This document shows positions 18,089 to 26,319 of a stretch of 64,000 nt of DNA, piece after piece. The number at the start of each line of letters is the position of its first letter. Position 1 is the first letter of the stretch. The notes below the pieces were generated by a model, which had not been told where the DNA came from, made no database searches, and was given only the letters and a program-made list of their open reading frames with translations. A program made the position numbers and the translations under genes. The stretch covers positions 248,001 to 312,000 of the forward strand of contig NZ_JAHUZF010000003.1 in NCBI RefSeq assembly GCF_019218295.1, given 5' to 3'. The stretch is from Maritimibacter sp. DP1N21-5 (lineage in GTDB: Bacteria; Pseudomonadota; Alphaproteobacteria; Rhodobacterales; Rhodobacteraceae).

Positions 18089-19114
18089 ATGGCGGATGTC
18101 ACGGTTTTGGGAGCGGGGGCTTTCGGGCTGTCCTGCGCCTATGCCTGTGCCCGGCGCGGGGCGCGGGTGCAGGTCATCGACCCCAGGGGACCGGGGGGCG
18201 GCGCATCTGGCGGGGTCGTCGGGGCGCTGGCGCCCCATGTGCCGGAGAACTGGAACCCGAAGAAGGCCTTTCAGTTCGACGCGCTGGACCGGGCCGAAGC
18301 CTTCTGGTCCGAGGTCGAGGACACTGGTGGCGTATCGGCCGGATATGCGCGCACCGGACGGCTTCAACCCATCGCGGACGCGCGGGCGCTGGATCTGGCA
18401 CGGGCGCGGGGTGAGACCGCAAAGACGCTGTGGCAGGGGCTCTATGCCTGGGAGGTCGTCGAGAAGGGCGACTGGGGACCGCAGTCCGCGACGGGGTTCT
18501 TGATCCATGACACGCTGACCGCACGCATGTCGCCTCACCGGGCCTGCGCGGCGCTCGCGGCAGCGGTGCAGGCGTTGGGCGGCGAGGTCTCTAACGGAGG
18601 TGAACTGGAGGGCGCGGTGATCCACGCGACGGGCGCGGCGGGGCTCGTCGAGCTGAGCGCCGCGTTTGGTCGAGAGGTCGGCACGGCGGTCAAGGGTCAG
18701 GCAGCTGTGCTCGATTTCGATGCGCGTGCACTGCCGCAGATCTTTGCGGAGACGGTGCATGTCATCCCCCACGCGGATGGGACCGTCGCCATCGGCTCGA
18801 CCAGCGAGCGGGACTTCGACGACCCGACGGCGACGGATGGACAATTGGACGACGTCATCGCGCGCGCCCGGGCGGCGGTGCCTGCACTGGCCGAGGCGCG
18901 GGTGCTGGCGCGCTGGGCCGGACTTCGCCCGAGGGCCAGGACCCGGTCGCCGATGCTCGGGCCCTGGCCGGGGCGGAGCGGACATTTCGTGGCGAACGGC
19001 GGCTTCAAGATCGGGTTCGGGATCGCGCCGAAGGTGGGCGACGTGCTGGCCGCTCTGGTGCTGGAGGGCATCGATCTCGTGCCGGCGGGGTTCCGGGTCG
19101 AAGACAACCTCTGA
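18089..19114 (+). CDS. FAD-dependent oxidoreductase, MnmC2-like
   Basis: A 341-residue DAO-family flavoprotein. It has the FAD-binding GAGAFGLSCAYACARRG motif at the N-terminus, GGGASGGVVGALAPH, and the C-terminal ATP/FAD motif GGFKIGFGIAPK. It resembles the C-terminal oxidase domain of MnmC, which removes the carboxymethyl group from cmnm5s2U in tRNA. The divergent neighbour mnmD, 53 bases away, supports this. A different D-amino-acid or glycine oxidase role cannot be excluded from sequence alone. The ATG at 18089 is preferred to TTG at 18083. Confidence 0.75.
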   Translation: MADVTVLGAGAFGLSCAYACARRGARVQVIDPRGPGGGASGGVVGALAPHVPENWNPKKAFQFDALDRAEAFWSEVEDTGGVSAGYARTGRLQPIADARALDLARARGETAKTLWQGLYAWEVVEKGDWGPQSATGFLIHDTLTARMSPHRACAALAAAVQALGGEVSNGGELEGAVIHATGAAGLVELSAAFGREVGTAVKGQAAVLDFDARALPQIFAETVHVIPHADGTVAIGSTSERDFDDPTATDGQLDDVIARARAAVPALAEARVLARWAGLRPRARTRSPMLGPWPGRSGHFVANGGFKIGFGIAPKVGDVLAALVLEGIDLVPAGFRVEDNL

Positions 19115-19142
19115 TCCTGGGTAGCCTGCCGCCGCTCGAGGA

Positions 19143-19174
19143 TTCCGGGATTCTGGAATTCCGGAATCCCGGAA
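19143..19174. repeat. 32-bp near-perfect palindrome
   Basis: A palindrome centred between 19158 and 19159 with 15 of 16 base pairs matching (only the 19154/19163 pair mismatches). It is built from alternating GATTC/GGAAT blocks; the arms are TTCCGGGATTC and GAATCCCGGAA around GGAATTCC. It lies between convergent genes (mnmC2-like and tag) and could terminate both. A related palindrome of the same GATTC/GGAATC vocabulary occurs at 47479-47514, suggesting a dispersed repeat family rather than a one-off terminator. Confidence 0.75.
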
Positions 19175-19237
19175 GGGATAACCCTTGGGAAAGTTTCGCT
19201 AAACTCTGAACGACAGGTTGACGCGCGGCCAGTGGTG

Positions 19238-19798
19238 CTAGGCGTCAACCCGTCTCGCGGGGCAGCCGACGATATGGTCGTTGACCAATCCGCAGGCCTG
19301 CATCCAGGCATAGACGATGGTCGGCCCGCAAAAACGGAACCCTGCCTTCTTCAGGTCCTTGGACATCTGCGTGGACAGGGGTGTCGCCGCCGGGATCTCG
19401 GCGAGCGAGGCGAAGTCGTTCACCAAGGGCGCACCGCCGACGTAGGCCCACATCTGTTGTGAAAAACCTTTGGCCCCGCCCATGTCGAGGTAGGCCTGTG
19501 CGTTGCCGATGGTCGCCTCGATCTTGCCCCGGTGGCGGATGATGCCCTCGTCGGCAAGCAATCGGCGCACGTCGTCTTCACCCCAGGTCGCGATGACCTC
19601 GGGATCGAACCCTTCGAAAGCGGCGCGGAAATTGTCGCGCTTGCGAAGGATGGTGATCCAGCTGAGCCCCGCCTGAAACCCGTCGAGTATCAGTTTTTCC
19701 CACAGGGCGCGGCCGTCATGTTCCGGAACGCCCCATTCCCGGTCGTGGTAGTCCACGTAGAGCGGGTCGTCCCCGCACCAGCCGCATCTGTCGCCCAT
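19238..19798 (-). CDS. tag: DNA-3-methyladenine glycosylase I
   Basis: A 186-residue Tag enzyme that excises 3-methyladenine from alkylated DNA. The zinc ligands of the family are present: Cys near the N-terminus (MGDRCGWCG), His in YHDREWG, and the C-terminal His and Cys in NDHIVGCP. The base-recognition region DGFQAGLSWITILRKR is intact. The start MGDRCGWCG aligns with other Tag proteins; 11 extra residues are open upstream (to 19831). Convergent with the oxidoreductase gene across the palindrome. Confidence 0.94.
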   Translation of the reverse strand: MGDRCGWCGDDPLYVDYHDREWGVPEHDGRALWEKLILDGFQAGLSWITILRKRDNFRAAFEGFDPEVIATWGEDDVRRLLADEGIIRHRGKIEATIGNAQAYLDMGGAKGFSQQMWAYVGGAPLVNDFASLAEIPAATPLSTQMSKDLKKAGFRFCGPTIVYAWMQACGLVNDHIVGCPARRVDA

Positions 19799-19911
19799 CG
19801 TTCCCGGTCCTTCGTCAGTGTTTCCGGACAATTCACCAATAATCCGGAATTTTACAGCTTCTTAGCAGCTTTGACGCAATCATGTCGCGACGTTCGCAAG
19901 ATGAGGCAGCC

Positions 19912-20790
19912 ATGGCGAATCCGCAGATCCTCGACCCTGTCGACCCCGATGTCGAACTGTCCTCGCCCCTGACCATGGCGATCGCCCGACGGGATCAGGA
20001 CACGATGTCGATGGTGCGCCGCGCGGTGGAGCGGCGACAGGTTCTGCTGGCGTTCCAGCCGATCATGCAAAGCCGGCAGCCGGACCGGGTGGCGTTTCAT
20101 GAAGGACTGATCCGCGTCACCGATCACACCGGCCGGATCATTCCTGCCCGCGACTTCATCGACGTGGTGGAGCGGGAAGAACTTGGCCGGGTTCTCGACA
20201 CGCTGGCACTCGACCTCGGGCTGCAAGCGTTGGCCGAAGAACCGTCGCTGCGCCTGTCGATCAACCTGTCGGCGCGCTCGATCGGCTACCCCCGGTGGAA
20301 GGCGACGCTCGTCCACTGGCTCGACCGCGACCCCACGCTGGGCGAGAGGCTGATCCTCGAAATCACAGAACGCACCGCCATCGTCCTGCCGGAACTGGTG
20401 CAGCATTTCATGGGCGAGATGCAGGGCCACGGCATCTCCTTCGCGCTCGACGATTTCGGCGCGGGCTACACGGCCTTTCGCTACCTCAAGGATTTCTACT
20501 TCGACATCCTCAAGATCGACGGCGCCTTCACGAAGGACATCGCCAACAACCCGGACAATCAGGTGATCTGTCAGGCGATGCTGTCCCTCGCGCAGCATTT
20601 CGACATGCTCACCGTGGCCGAGAACGTGGAAACCCGCGACGACGCGCTGTTTCTCGCGCAAGCGGGGTGCGACTTTCTCCAGGGCTTCTTCTTCGGGATG
20701 CCCACGGTCAATCCCGCATGGCGACGCGCGACACGGGCCCGGCCCGACCAGGCGGCGGGCGGGGGCCCGAATACCCGCCTGCGCGCATAG
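19912..20790 (+). CDS. EAL-domain c-di-GMP phosphodiesterase
   Basis: A 292-residue single EAL domain with no GGDEF, PAS or membrane segment. The signature reads EGL (64-66) rather than EAL, but the metal- and substrate-binding residues are retained: Glu64, Asn118 (NLSARS), Glu150/153 (LEITE), Asp180-181 (DDFGAGY), Lys201 (KIDG), Glu237 (AENVE) and Gln257 (LQG). Hydrolysis of c-di-GMP is therefore likely. An alternative ATG at 19882 lacks an RBS; the chosen start has GAGG 5 bases upstream. Flagellar genes 17 kb away and the envelope-linked genes here are possible targets of its signalling. Confidence 0.88.
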   Translation: MANPQILDPVDPDVELSSPLTMAIARRDQDTMSMVRRAVERRQVLLAFQPIMQSRQPDRVAFHEGLIRVTDHTGRIIPARDFIDVVEREELGRVLDTLALDLGLQALAEEPSLRLSINLSARSIGYPRWKATLVHWLDRDPTLGERLILEITERTAIVLPELVQHFMGEMQGHGISFALDDFGAGYTAFRYLKDFYFDILKIDGAFTKDIANNPDNQVICQAMLSLAQHFDMLTVAENVETRDDALFLAQAGCDFLQGFFFGMPTVNPAWRRATRARPDQAAGGGPNTRLRA

Positions 20791-20936
20791 GTCGCTTGAT
20801 TCGTTCTGCGATGCGGCATAGTCCTTTTGGCCAATGGATGCGCGGAGGAGAATCGTGCGAGGCGCATGATGCATCCAATTGACCAAGGTGACTTGCGGCC
20901 ATTCGCCTGCGTCACGCAACGAGGAGAGGACATCTC

Positions 20937-22112
20937 ATGACGAACGTCGTTATCGCCTCTGCCGCCCGCACCCCGGTCGGCAGCTTCAACGGTTCCTTCG
21001 CGAACACCCCCGCCCATGACCTTGGCGCCACCGTGCTGGAAGCGCTGGTCGAACGGGCCGGTATAGACAAGGCGGATGTGGACGAGACGATCCTGGGTCA
21101 GGTCCTTACGGGCGGTCAGGGTCAGAACCCGGCGCGTCAGGCGCATATCAACGCGGGTCTCCCCAAGGAAAGCGCCGCCTGGAGCATCAACCAGGTCTGT
21201 GGTTCGGGCCTGCGTGCCGTGGCGCTGGCTGCCCAGCACATTCAACTGGGCGATGCCGGCATCGTCGCGGCGGGCGGTCAGGAAAACATGTCTCTTTCGC
21301 CCCATGTCGCGCACCTGCGCGCGGGTCACAAGATGGGTGACATGAAGTTCATCGACTCGATGATCAAGGATGGACTCTGGGATGCCTTCAACGGCTACCA
21401 CATGGGCCAGACCGCGGAAAACGTCGCCGAACAGTGGCAGATCACCCGCGACATGCAGGACGAATTCGCCGTCGCCTCGCAGAACAAGGCGGAAGCTGCG
21501 CAAAAGGCCGGCAAGTTCGCCGACGAGATCGTGCCTTTCACCGTGAAGACCCGCAAAGGCGACATCGTGGTCGATGCCGACGAATACATTCGCCACGGCG
21601 CCACCATGGACGCGATGCAGAAGCTGCGCCCGGCCTTCACCAAGGACGGGTCGGTGACCGCCGCCAACGCTTCGGGTATCAATGACGGCGCAGCGGGCGC
21701 GCTGCTCATGTCGGCGGACGAGGCCGAAAAGCGTGGCATCCAGCCGCTGGCGCGGATCGCCTCCTATGCGACGGCCGGTCTCGACCCGTCGATCATGGGC
21801 GTCGGACCCATCTTCGCGTCGCGCAAGGCGCTGGAGAAAGCTGGCTGGAAAGCCTCGGACCTCGACCTCGTGGAAGCGAACGAGGCCTTCGCGGCGCAGG
21901 CCTGTGCCGTGAACAAGGACATGGACTGGGATCCGGCCATCGTGAACGTGAACGGCGGCGCCATCGCCATCGGTCACCCGATCGGTGCCTCCGGGGCCCG
22001 CATCCTCAACACGTTGCTCTTCGAGATGCAGCGTCGCGGGGCGAAGAAGGGTCTCGCGACCCTCTGCATCGGTGGCGGCATGGGCGTGGCCATGTGCCTC
22101 GAACGTCCCTAA
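20937..22112 (+). CDS. phbA: Acetyl-CoA acetyltransferase (beta-ketothiolase)
   Basis: A 391-residue biosynthetic thiolase condensing two acetyl-CoA into acetoacetyl-CoA. The acyl-accepting cysteine is in [11 protein letters not shown], with the [11 protein letters not shown] histidine motif and the C-terminal cysteine in [20 protein letters not shown] precedes the ATG. First gene of the phbAB pair for polyhydroxybutyrate; a hairpin terminator lies in the gap before phbB, which may lower phbB expression. Confidence 0.96.
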   Translation: MTNVVIASAARTPVGSFNGSFANTPAHDLGATVLEALVERAGIDKADVDETILGQVLTGGQGQNPARQAHINAGLPKESAAWSINQVCGSGLRAVALAAQHIQLGDAGIVAAGGQENMSLSPHVAHLRAGHKMGDMKFIDSMIKDGLWDAFNGYHMGQTAENVAEQWQITRDMQDEFAVASQNKAEAAQKAGKFADEIVPFTVKTRKGDIVVDADEYIRHGATMDAMQKLRPAFTKDGSVTAANASGINDGAAGALLMSADEAEKRGIQPLARIASYATAGLDPSIMGVGPIFASRKALEKAGWKASDLDLVEANEAFAAQACAVNKDMDWDPAIVNVNGGAIAIGHPIGASGARILNTLLFEMQRRGAKKGLATLCIGGGMGVAMCLERP

Positions 22113-22126
22113 GCGGCGGACACGGG

Positions 22127-22150
22127 AAAGGGCGCTTCGGCGCCCTTTTT
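22127..22150 (+). terminator. Hairpin terminator after phbA
   Basis: A 9-bp stem AAAGGGCGC / GCGCCCTTT with a TTCG tetraloop and a run of five T. A canonical intrinsic terminator, placed between phbA and phbB; some read-through or a separate phbB promoter (about 100 bases remain) is implied. Confidence 0.85.
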
Positions 22151-22247
22151 CATGCTGTGGGCGTATAATAGTCGCGCAATAATGTTGCGCTGACCGCGCG
22201 CTCAGGATAACAGAGTTACCGGACATAAACGAATGGGAGGACGCACC

Positions 22248-22970
22248 ATGGCACGAGTGGCACTGGTGACAGGCGGATCACGCGGCATCGGCGAAGCGAT
22301 TTCGAAGGCGCTGAAGGCCGAGGGCTACGAAGTGGCGGCGACCTACGCCGGCAACGACGAAGCGGCAGCGAAATTCACCGAAGAAACCGGCATCAAGACC
22401 TACAAATGGAATGTGGCCGACTACGACGCGTCGAAGGCCGGCATCGAAAAGGTCGAGGCCGACCTTGGCCCGATCGACGTGGTGGTGGCGAACGCCGGGA
22501 TCACCCGCGACGCGCCCTTTCACAAGATGACGCCGGAACAGTGGCACCAGGTGATTGACACGAACCTGACCGGTGTCTTCAACACCGTGCACCCGGTCTG
22601 GCCGGGCATGCGGGAACGCAAGTTCGGCCGCATCATCGTCATCTCGTCGATCAACGGCCAGAAGGGCCAGTTCGGTCAGGTGAACTATGCAGCGACCAAG
22701 GCCGGTGATCTTGGCATCATCAAGTCGCTCGCGCAGGAAGGCGCGCGGGCCGGTATCACCGCCAATGCGATCTGCCCCGGCTACATCGCGACCGAAATGG
22801 TCATGGCCGTGCCGGAGAAGGTCCGCGAAAGCATCATCGGCGGCATCCCCGCCGGGCGTCTGGGTGAACCGGAAGAGATCGCGCGTTGCGTGGTCTTCCT
22901 TGCCGGCGATGACGCGGGTTTCATCAACGGGTCCACGATCACGGCGAACGGCGCGCAGCATCTGGTCTGA
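22248..22970 (+). CDS. phbB: Acetoacetyl-CoA reductase
   Basis: A 240-residue short-chain dehydrogenase making (R)-3-hydroxybutyryl-CoA for polyhydroxybutyrate synthesis with NADPH. TGGSRGIGEAI is the cofactor motif, NAG follows (VVANAGITRD), and the catalytic Ser-Tyr-Lys set is SSINGQ / YAATKAG. GGGAGG is spaced 7 bases from the ATG, supporting this start over one at 22233. The PHB synthase (phaC) is not in the window. Confidence 0.96.
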   Translation: MARVALVTGGSRGIGEAISKALKAEGYEVAATYAGNDEAAAKFTEETGIKTYKWNVADYDASKAGIEKVEADLGPIDVVVANAGITRDAPFHKMTPEQWHQVIDTNLTGVFNTVHPVWPGMRERKFGRIIVISSINGQKGQFGQVNYAATKAGDLGIIKSLAQEGARAGITANAICPGYIATEMVMAVPEKVRESIIGGIPAGRLGEPEEIARCVVFLAGDDAGFINGSTITANGAQHLV

Positions 22971-22993
22971 CGCGCCCTCTCTGGGAGGAGAGG

Positions 22994-23020
22994 AAACCGG
23001 CCTTTCGGGGCCGGTTTTTT
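22994..23020 (+). terminator. Hairpin terminator after phbB
   Basis: Stem AAACCGGCC / GGCCGGTTT (9 bp) with a TTTCGG loop and six consecutive T. A strong intrinsic terminator closing the phb block, just before the permease start at 23038. Confidence 0.9.
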
Positions 23021-23037
23021 CATGTCATGTGAGCCGA

Positions 23038-23910
23038 ATGACCATGCGCGCGACACTTATCGGTTTCACCGCCGTCCTGCTCTGGGCGCTCCTCGCGTTG
23101 TTCACCGTTGGCACGGCCCCGGTGCCCCCGCTGCAACTCAACGCGATCTGTTTCGCCATCGGGGGCGCGATCGGGGTGGTCTGGGTCAGCGCGACCGGGG
23201 GATGGCGCCGCCTCGCCGGGGTGTCGGTCTGGGTCTATCTCTTTGGCACAGCGGGGCTCTTCGGCTACCATTTCTTCTACTTCTCGGCGCTGCGGAACGC
23301 CCCCGCGGCCGAGGCCGGGTTGATCGCCTATCTCTGGCCGCTCCTCATCGTGCTCTTCTCGGGGCTTCTGCCGGGCGAACGGCTGCGTATGGGTCACGTC
23401 CTGGGCGCGCTCGTCAGCTTTGCCGGTGCGGCCCTGTTGATGGTGCGAGGGGAACTCGGGTTTTCGGTGCAATACGCAGCCGGCTACGGGTTCGCGGCGC
23501 TCTGCGCTTTGACCTGGTCGAGCTACTCGGTCCTGTCGCGCAGGCTGGGGGCGGTGCCGACCGACGTGGTCGCGATCTATTGCATCGCGACTACGGTCCT
23601 GTCGGCGCTTGCGCATCTGGCGGTCGAGGAAACGATCTGGCCGGGATCGCCGCTGGGCTGGGCGTCGGTGATCGGCCTCGGGCTCGGTCCGGTCGGGCTT
23701 GCCTTCTACACGTGGGATGTGGGTGTGAAGCGCGGCAATATTCAGCTTCTGGGCACGGCGAGCTATGCGGCGCCGCTCTTGTCCACGCTTGTACTGATCC
23801 TGGCCGGGGTGGCCCGGCCAAGTTCGGTGCTCATTCTCGCGGCCATGCTCATCGCCGCTGGCGCCGGTATCGCGGCGCTCGCGGGACGGAAGGCTGACGA
23901 TGTCGGGTAA
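23038..23910 (+). CDS. DMT family exporter, YddG-like
   Basis: A 290-residue ten-helix DMT permease. The start ATLIGFTAVLLWALLA and the block FYTWDVGVKRGNIQLLGTAS resemble the aromatic amino acid/paraquat exporter YddG of enterics, as does YLWPLLIVLFSGLL. Export of amino acids is the best guess. A second in-frame ATG lies two codons in (23044). The frame is open far upstream into phbB, but that is a high-GC artefact. It follows the phbB terminator directly, so its promoter must overlap that region or it depends on read-through. Confidence 0.78.
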   Translation: MTMRATLIGFTAVLLWALLALFTVGTAPVPPLQLNAICFAIGGAIGVVWVSATGGWRRLAGVSVWVYLFGTAGLFGYHFFYFSALRNAPAAEAGLIAYLWPLLIVLFSGLLPGERLRMGHVLGALVSFAGAALLMVRGELGFSVQYAAGYGFAALCALTWSSYSVLSRRLGAVPTDVVAIYCIATTVLSALAHLAVEETIWPGSPLGWASVIGLGLGPVGLAFYTWDVGVKRGNIQLLGTASYAAPLLSTLVLILAGVARPSSVLILAAMLIAAGAGIAALAGRKADDVG

Positions 23911-23917
23911 AGGGTAA

Positions 23918-24085
23918 TCAGGTCATGGCAAGTCGCTCGATCTCATCCTTGAGACGAAGCTTCTTTTTCTTCATGGCCTTGATTTCGGTGTCCGGAACAC
24001 TCGGGCTGCGCTGGGCTGCTTCGACCTGATCCGAAAGGGCTGCGTGTTTACGACGGAGTTCCTGCAGGCGGGAGCTCAAGTCCAT
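23918..24085 (-). CDS. YdcH / DUF465 family small protein
   Basis: A 55-residue, highly charged, helical protein (MDLSSRLQELRRKHAAL, then MKKKKLRLKDEIERLAM), typical of DUF465/YdcH small coiled-coil proteins found across alphaproteobacteria. The start is set at MDLSS after a GGAGG-like stretch; the open frame extends to 24157 without family similarity. Function unknown; such proteins are abundant and often stress-linked. Confidence 0.85.
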   Translation of the reverse strand: MDLSSRLQELRRKHAALSDQVEAAQRSPSVPDTEIKAMKKKKLRLKDEIERLAMT

Positions 24086-24259
24086 GACGTCCTCCTTGTC
24101 TGAAATCGCCCGATGATTGCAGCATGAAATTCGAGTCGTGTCACGGAATCGTTGCAATGTTCTGGGTGCGTGGCAAACAAATGCCTAAGATTCCCGTGCT
24201 GCCGCGCAGCAATATTTCAACGTCGTTGCCGGAACGCGATCCGACCCGGCGATGCGGGT

Positions 24260-25027
24260 TCACCAGAGCGGCAGATGGGCTCCGCCTCGCAGGATCGCGG
24301 AAACCTCGCGCCGGTAGCTTTCTACATCGCCCACATGTTCTGCGCCGTCATGCAGGATCAGGGGCGCGGCGAGCCGGAAGGCCCCGCGACCGCCCTTGCG
24401 CGCGGTGACCAGAACCAGAACGGCGGCCCGTCCTTCCCGGGGCAACAAAGGCTTCACGAGGATCGACCCCAGACGGTCGTCCATCGCGCCGAGTACTTCC
24501 GGCAGGCGTTCGGCCTTCTGGATGATCGTCAGATAGCCGCGCGGCTTGAGGCGCTTCGTCGCGACATCGACCCAGGTGGACAGGGGCGTATCCTCGAAGA
24601 GGGCGGCGTCCCGGCCCGGATCGTCCGAGCGCGTCGACCGGTCGCGCAGGTGGTAGGGAGGGTTCATGATGACATGGTCGAAACTGTCGACCTTCACCTC
24701 GGGCGGCAGATTCGCGAGATCGGCTTCGACGACGTCCATTTCGATGTTGTTGTCGAATGCGTTGATGCGTGCCAGATCGGCATAGTCCGCCTGTCTTTCG
24801 ATACCGACGAGGCGCAGCCCCTTGACGCGGGTGGCCAGGCAGAGCGCCGCCGCCCCTGCTCCGCAACCCAGGTCGAGCACGCTTTCCCCCGCATGCGCCG
24901 CCACCGAGGCGGCGAGGAACACCGGGTCAACCCCTGCACGATAACCGTCGCGCGGCTGTTTCAGCTTCAATTGTCCGCCGAGGAACTTGTCCTCCGTCAC
25001 CACGCTGCGGGCGAATCCCATGCTCAT
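24260..25027 (-). CDS. tRNA1(Val) adenine-N6 methyltransferase-like protein (TrmN6 type)
   Basis: A 255-residue Rossmann methyltransferase of the YfiC/TrmN6 group. The SAM motif is VLDLGCGAGAAAL, and the N6-adenine catalytic motif NPPY is in VIMNPPYHLRD. The N-terminal LKQPRDGYRAGVDPVFLAA is typical of this group. E. coli TrmN6 methylates A37 of tRNA-Val; related enzymes can act on other RNAs, so the substrate is inferred. ATGA overlap with the upstream DUF2007 gene. An alternative ATG exists two codons in. Confidence 0.85.
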   Translation of the reverse strand: MSMGFARSVVTEDKFLGGQLKLKQPRDGYRAGVDPVFLAASVAAHAGESVLDLGCGAGAAALCLATRVKGLRLVGIERQADYADLARINAFDNNIEMDVVEADLANLPPEVKVDSFDHVIMNPPYHLRDRSTRSDDPGRDAALFEDTPLSTWVDVATKRLKPRGYLTIIQKAERLPEVLGAMDDRLGSILVKPLLPREGRAAVLVLVTARKGGRGAFRLAAPLILHDGAEHVGDVESYRREVSAILRGGAHLPLW

Positions 25028-25242
25028 GTCTCCTCGACGTCGATCCCGTTGTCGCGCAGGATTCGTAGGGCCCGCGCGTGATCATCGGAAGCCACCATAA
25101 GACGACGTGGTAAAATTCCTATTGACCCTTCCAGCGTGCTCATGTGGACGTCCATCGGAAACACGGATATACCTTCGCCCGCCAGCATGGCGCTGGCAAA
25201 GGCGATCACGGTCGGGTCATTGGTGCGTAGAAGCTCTTTCAT
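25024..25242 (-). CDS. DUF2007 domain protein (putative signal-transducing protein)
   Basis: A 72-residue protein (MKELLRTNDPTVIAFASAML) of the DUF2007 family, small alpha/beta folds of the PII-like/ferredoxin type with unproven roles. Its stop overlaps the start of the TrmN6-like gene (ATGA), so the pair is co-translated; this gene order is common in related bacteria. It is divergent from the polyprenyl synthase gene. Confidence 0.85.
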   Translation of the reverse strand: MKELLRTNDPTVIAFASAMLAGEGISVFPMDVHMSTLEGSIGILPRRLMVASDDHARALRILRDNGIDVEET

Positions 25243-25317
25243 ACTGAGGGTTTAAAGCGTATCCCCGCCGTGTGTCGAGACAGACGGAATTTGACCGCTG
25301 GCGGGGCGGACGGGATC

Positions 25318-26319
25318 ATGAACATGCTGGACCAAAAAGCGCACAAGCCGCACGAACGGCTCGCCGCGCATCTGCGCGACGATCTGAACGCAGTGGATGC
25401 CATGATTCGGACCCGCATGGCCTCGGCACATGCGCCGAGAATTCCCGAAGTGACGGCGCATCTCGTCGAAGCGGGCGGCAAGCGGCTGCGCCCCATGCTC
25501 ACGCTCGCGGCGGCGCGGATGTGCGGCTACGAGGGCGACAAGCACGTCATCCTCGCCACGGCGATCGAGTTCATCCACACCGCGACGCTCCTTCACGACG
25601 ACGTGGTGGACGAAAGTGCTCAGCGGCGCGGGAGACCCACCGCGAACCTCTTGTGGGACAACAAGTCGAGCGTGCTGGTCGGCGATTATCTACTGGCCCG
25701 GGCGTTCCAGCTCATGACCGACACCGAGAGCCTGCGCATCCTCGCGGTGCTGTCCAATGCCTCGGCCACGATCACCGAGGGCGAGGTGCTGCAACTGACT
25801 GCGGCGCAGGACATCGGGACGACGGAAGAGATCTATTTCAAGGTCGTGCGTGGCAAGACTGCGGCGCTCTTTTCGGCGGCGACCGAAGCGGCGGGGATCC
25901 TCGCCGGGGTGTCAGAGGAACAGGTCGAGGCGCTCTATGACTATGGCGATGCTCTGGGTATCGCGTTCCAGGTGGTCGACGACCTTCTCGATTTCTGGGG
26001 CGGCGAGGCGACCGGCAAGAACGTGGGCGATGACTTCCGCGACCGGAAGATGACGCTCCCGATCATCAAGGCGATTGCGGCCGCCGATGCGGAGGAACGC
26101 GCCTTCTGGAAGCGGACGATGGAAAAGGCCGATCAGCGCGACGGCGACCTCGAGCGGGCGCTCGAGATCATGGACCGTCACGGGGCGCTCGAAGAGACCC
26201 GGCAGGCGGCGCTGGGCTGGGCTGACAAGGCGAAGGCCGCGCTCACATCGCTTCCCGAAGACCCGATCCGCGACATGTTGCACGACATTGCGGACTACGT
26301 GGTCGAGCGGATCAGCTGA
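25318..26319 (+). CDS. ispB: Polyprenyl (octa/decaprenyl) diphosphate synthase
   Basis: A 333-residue trans-prenyltransferase making the long side chain of ubiquinone. The first aspartate-rich motif DDVVD is in LLHDDVVDES, the second DDLLD in VVDDLLDFWGG, with GGKRLRP near residue 60. In this lineage the product is probably decaprenyl (Q10), but chain length cannot be read reliably. A 5' extension to 25270 is open but lacks an RBS. The stop overlaps the convergent ispE stop by 8 bases. It sits with ispE in an isoprenoid pair. Confidence 0.92.
   Translation: MNMLDQKAHKPHERLAAHLRDDLNAVDAMIRTRMASAHAPRIPEVTAHLVEAGGKRLRPMLTLAAARMCGYEGDKHVILATAIEFIHTATLLHDDVVDESAQRRGRPTANLLWDNKSSVLVGDYLLARAFQLMTDTESLRILAVLSNASATITEGEVLQLTAAQDIGTTEEIYFKVVRGKTAALFSAATEAAGILAGVSEEQVEALYDYGDALGIAFQVVDDLLDFWGGEATGKNVGDDFRDRKMTLPIIKAIAAADAEERAFWKRTMEKADQRDGDLERALEIMDRHGALEETRQAALGWADKAKAALTSLPEDPIRDMLHDIADYVVERIS

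Noticed and set aside
20571-22226. A 551-codon open frame opposite phbA
   Set aside because: Antisense to phbA and the end of the EAL gene; no recognisable protein features.
22687-23037. An N-terminal extension of the YddG-like permease into phbB
   Set aside because: The extension lies in another frame of phbB and across a terminator; the permease's first helix starts right after ATG 23038.
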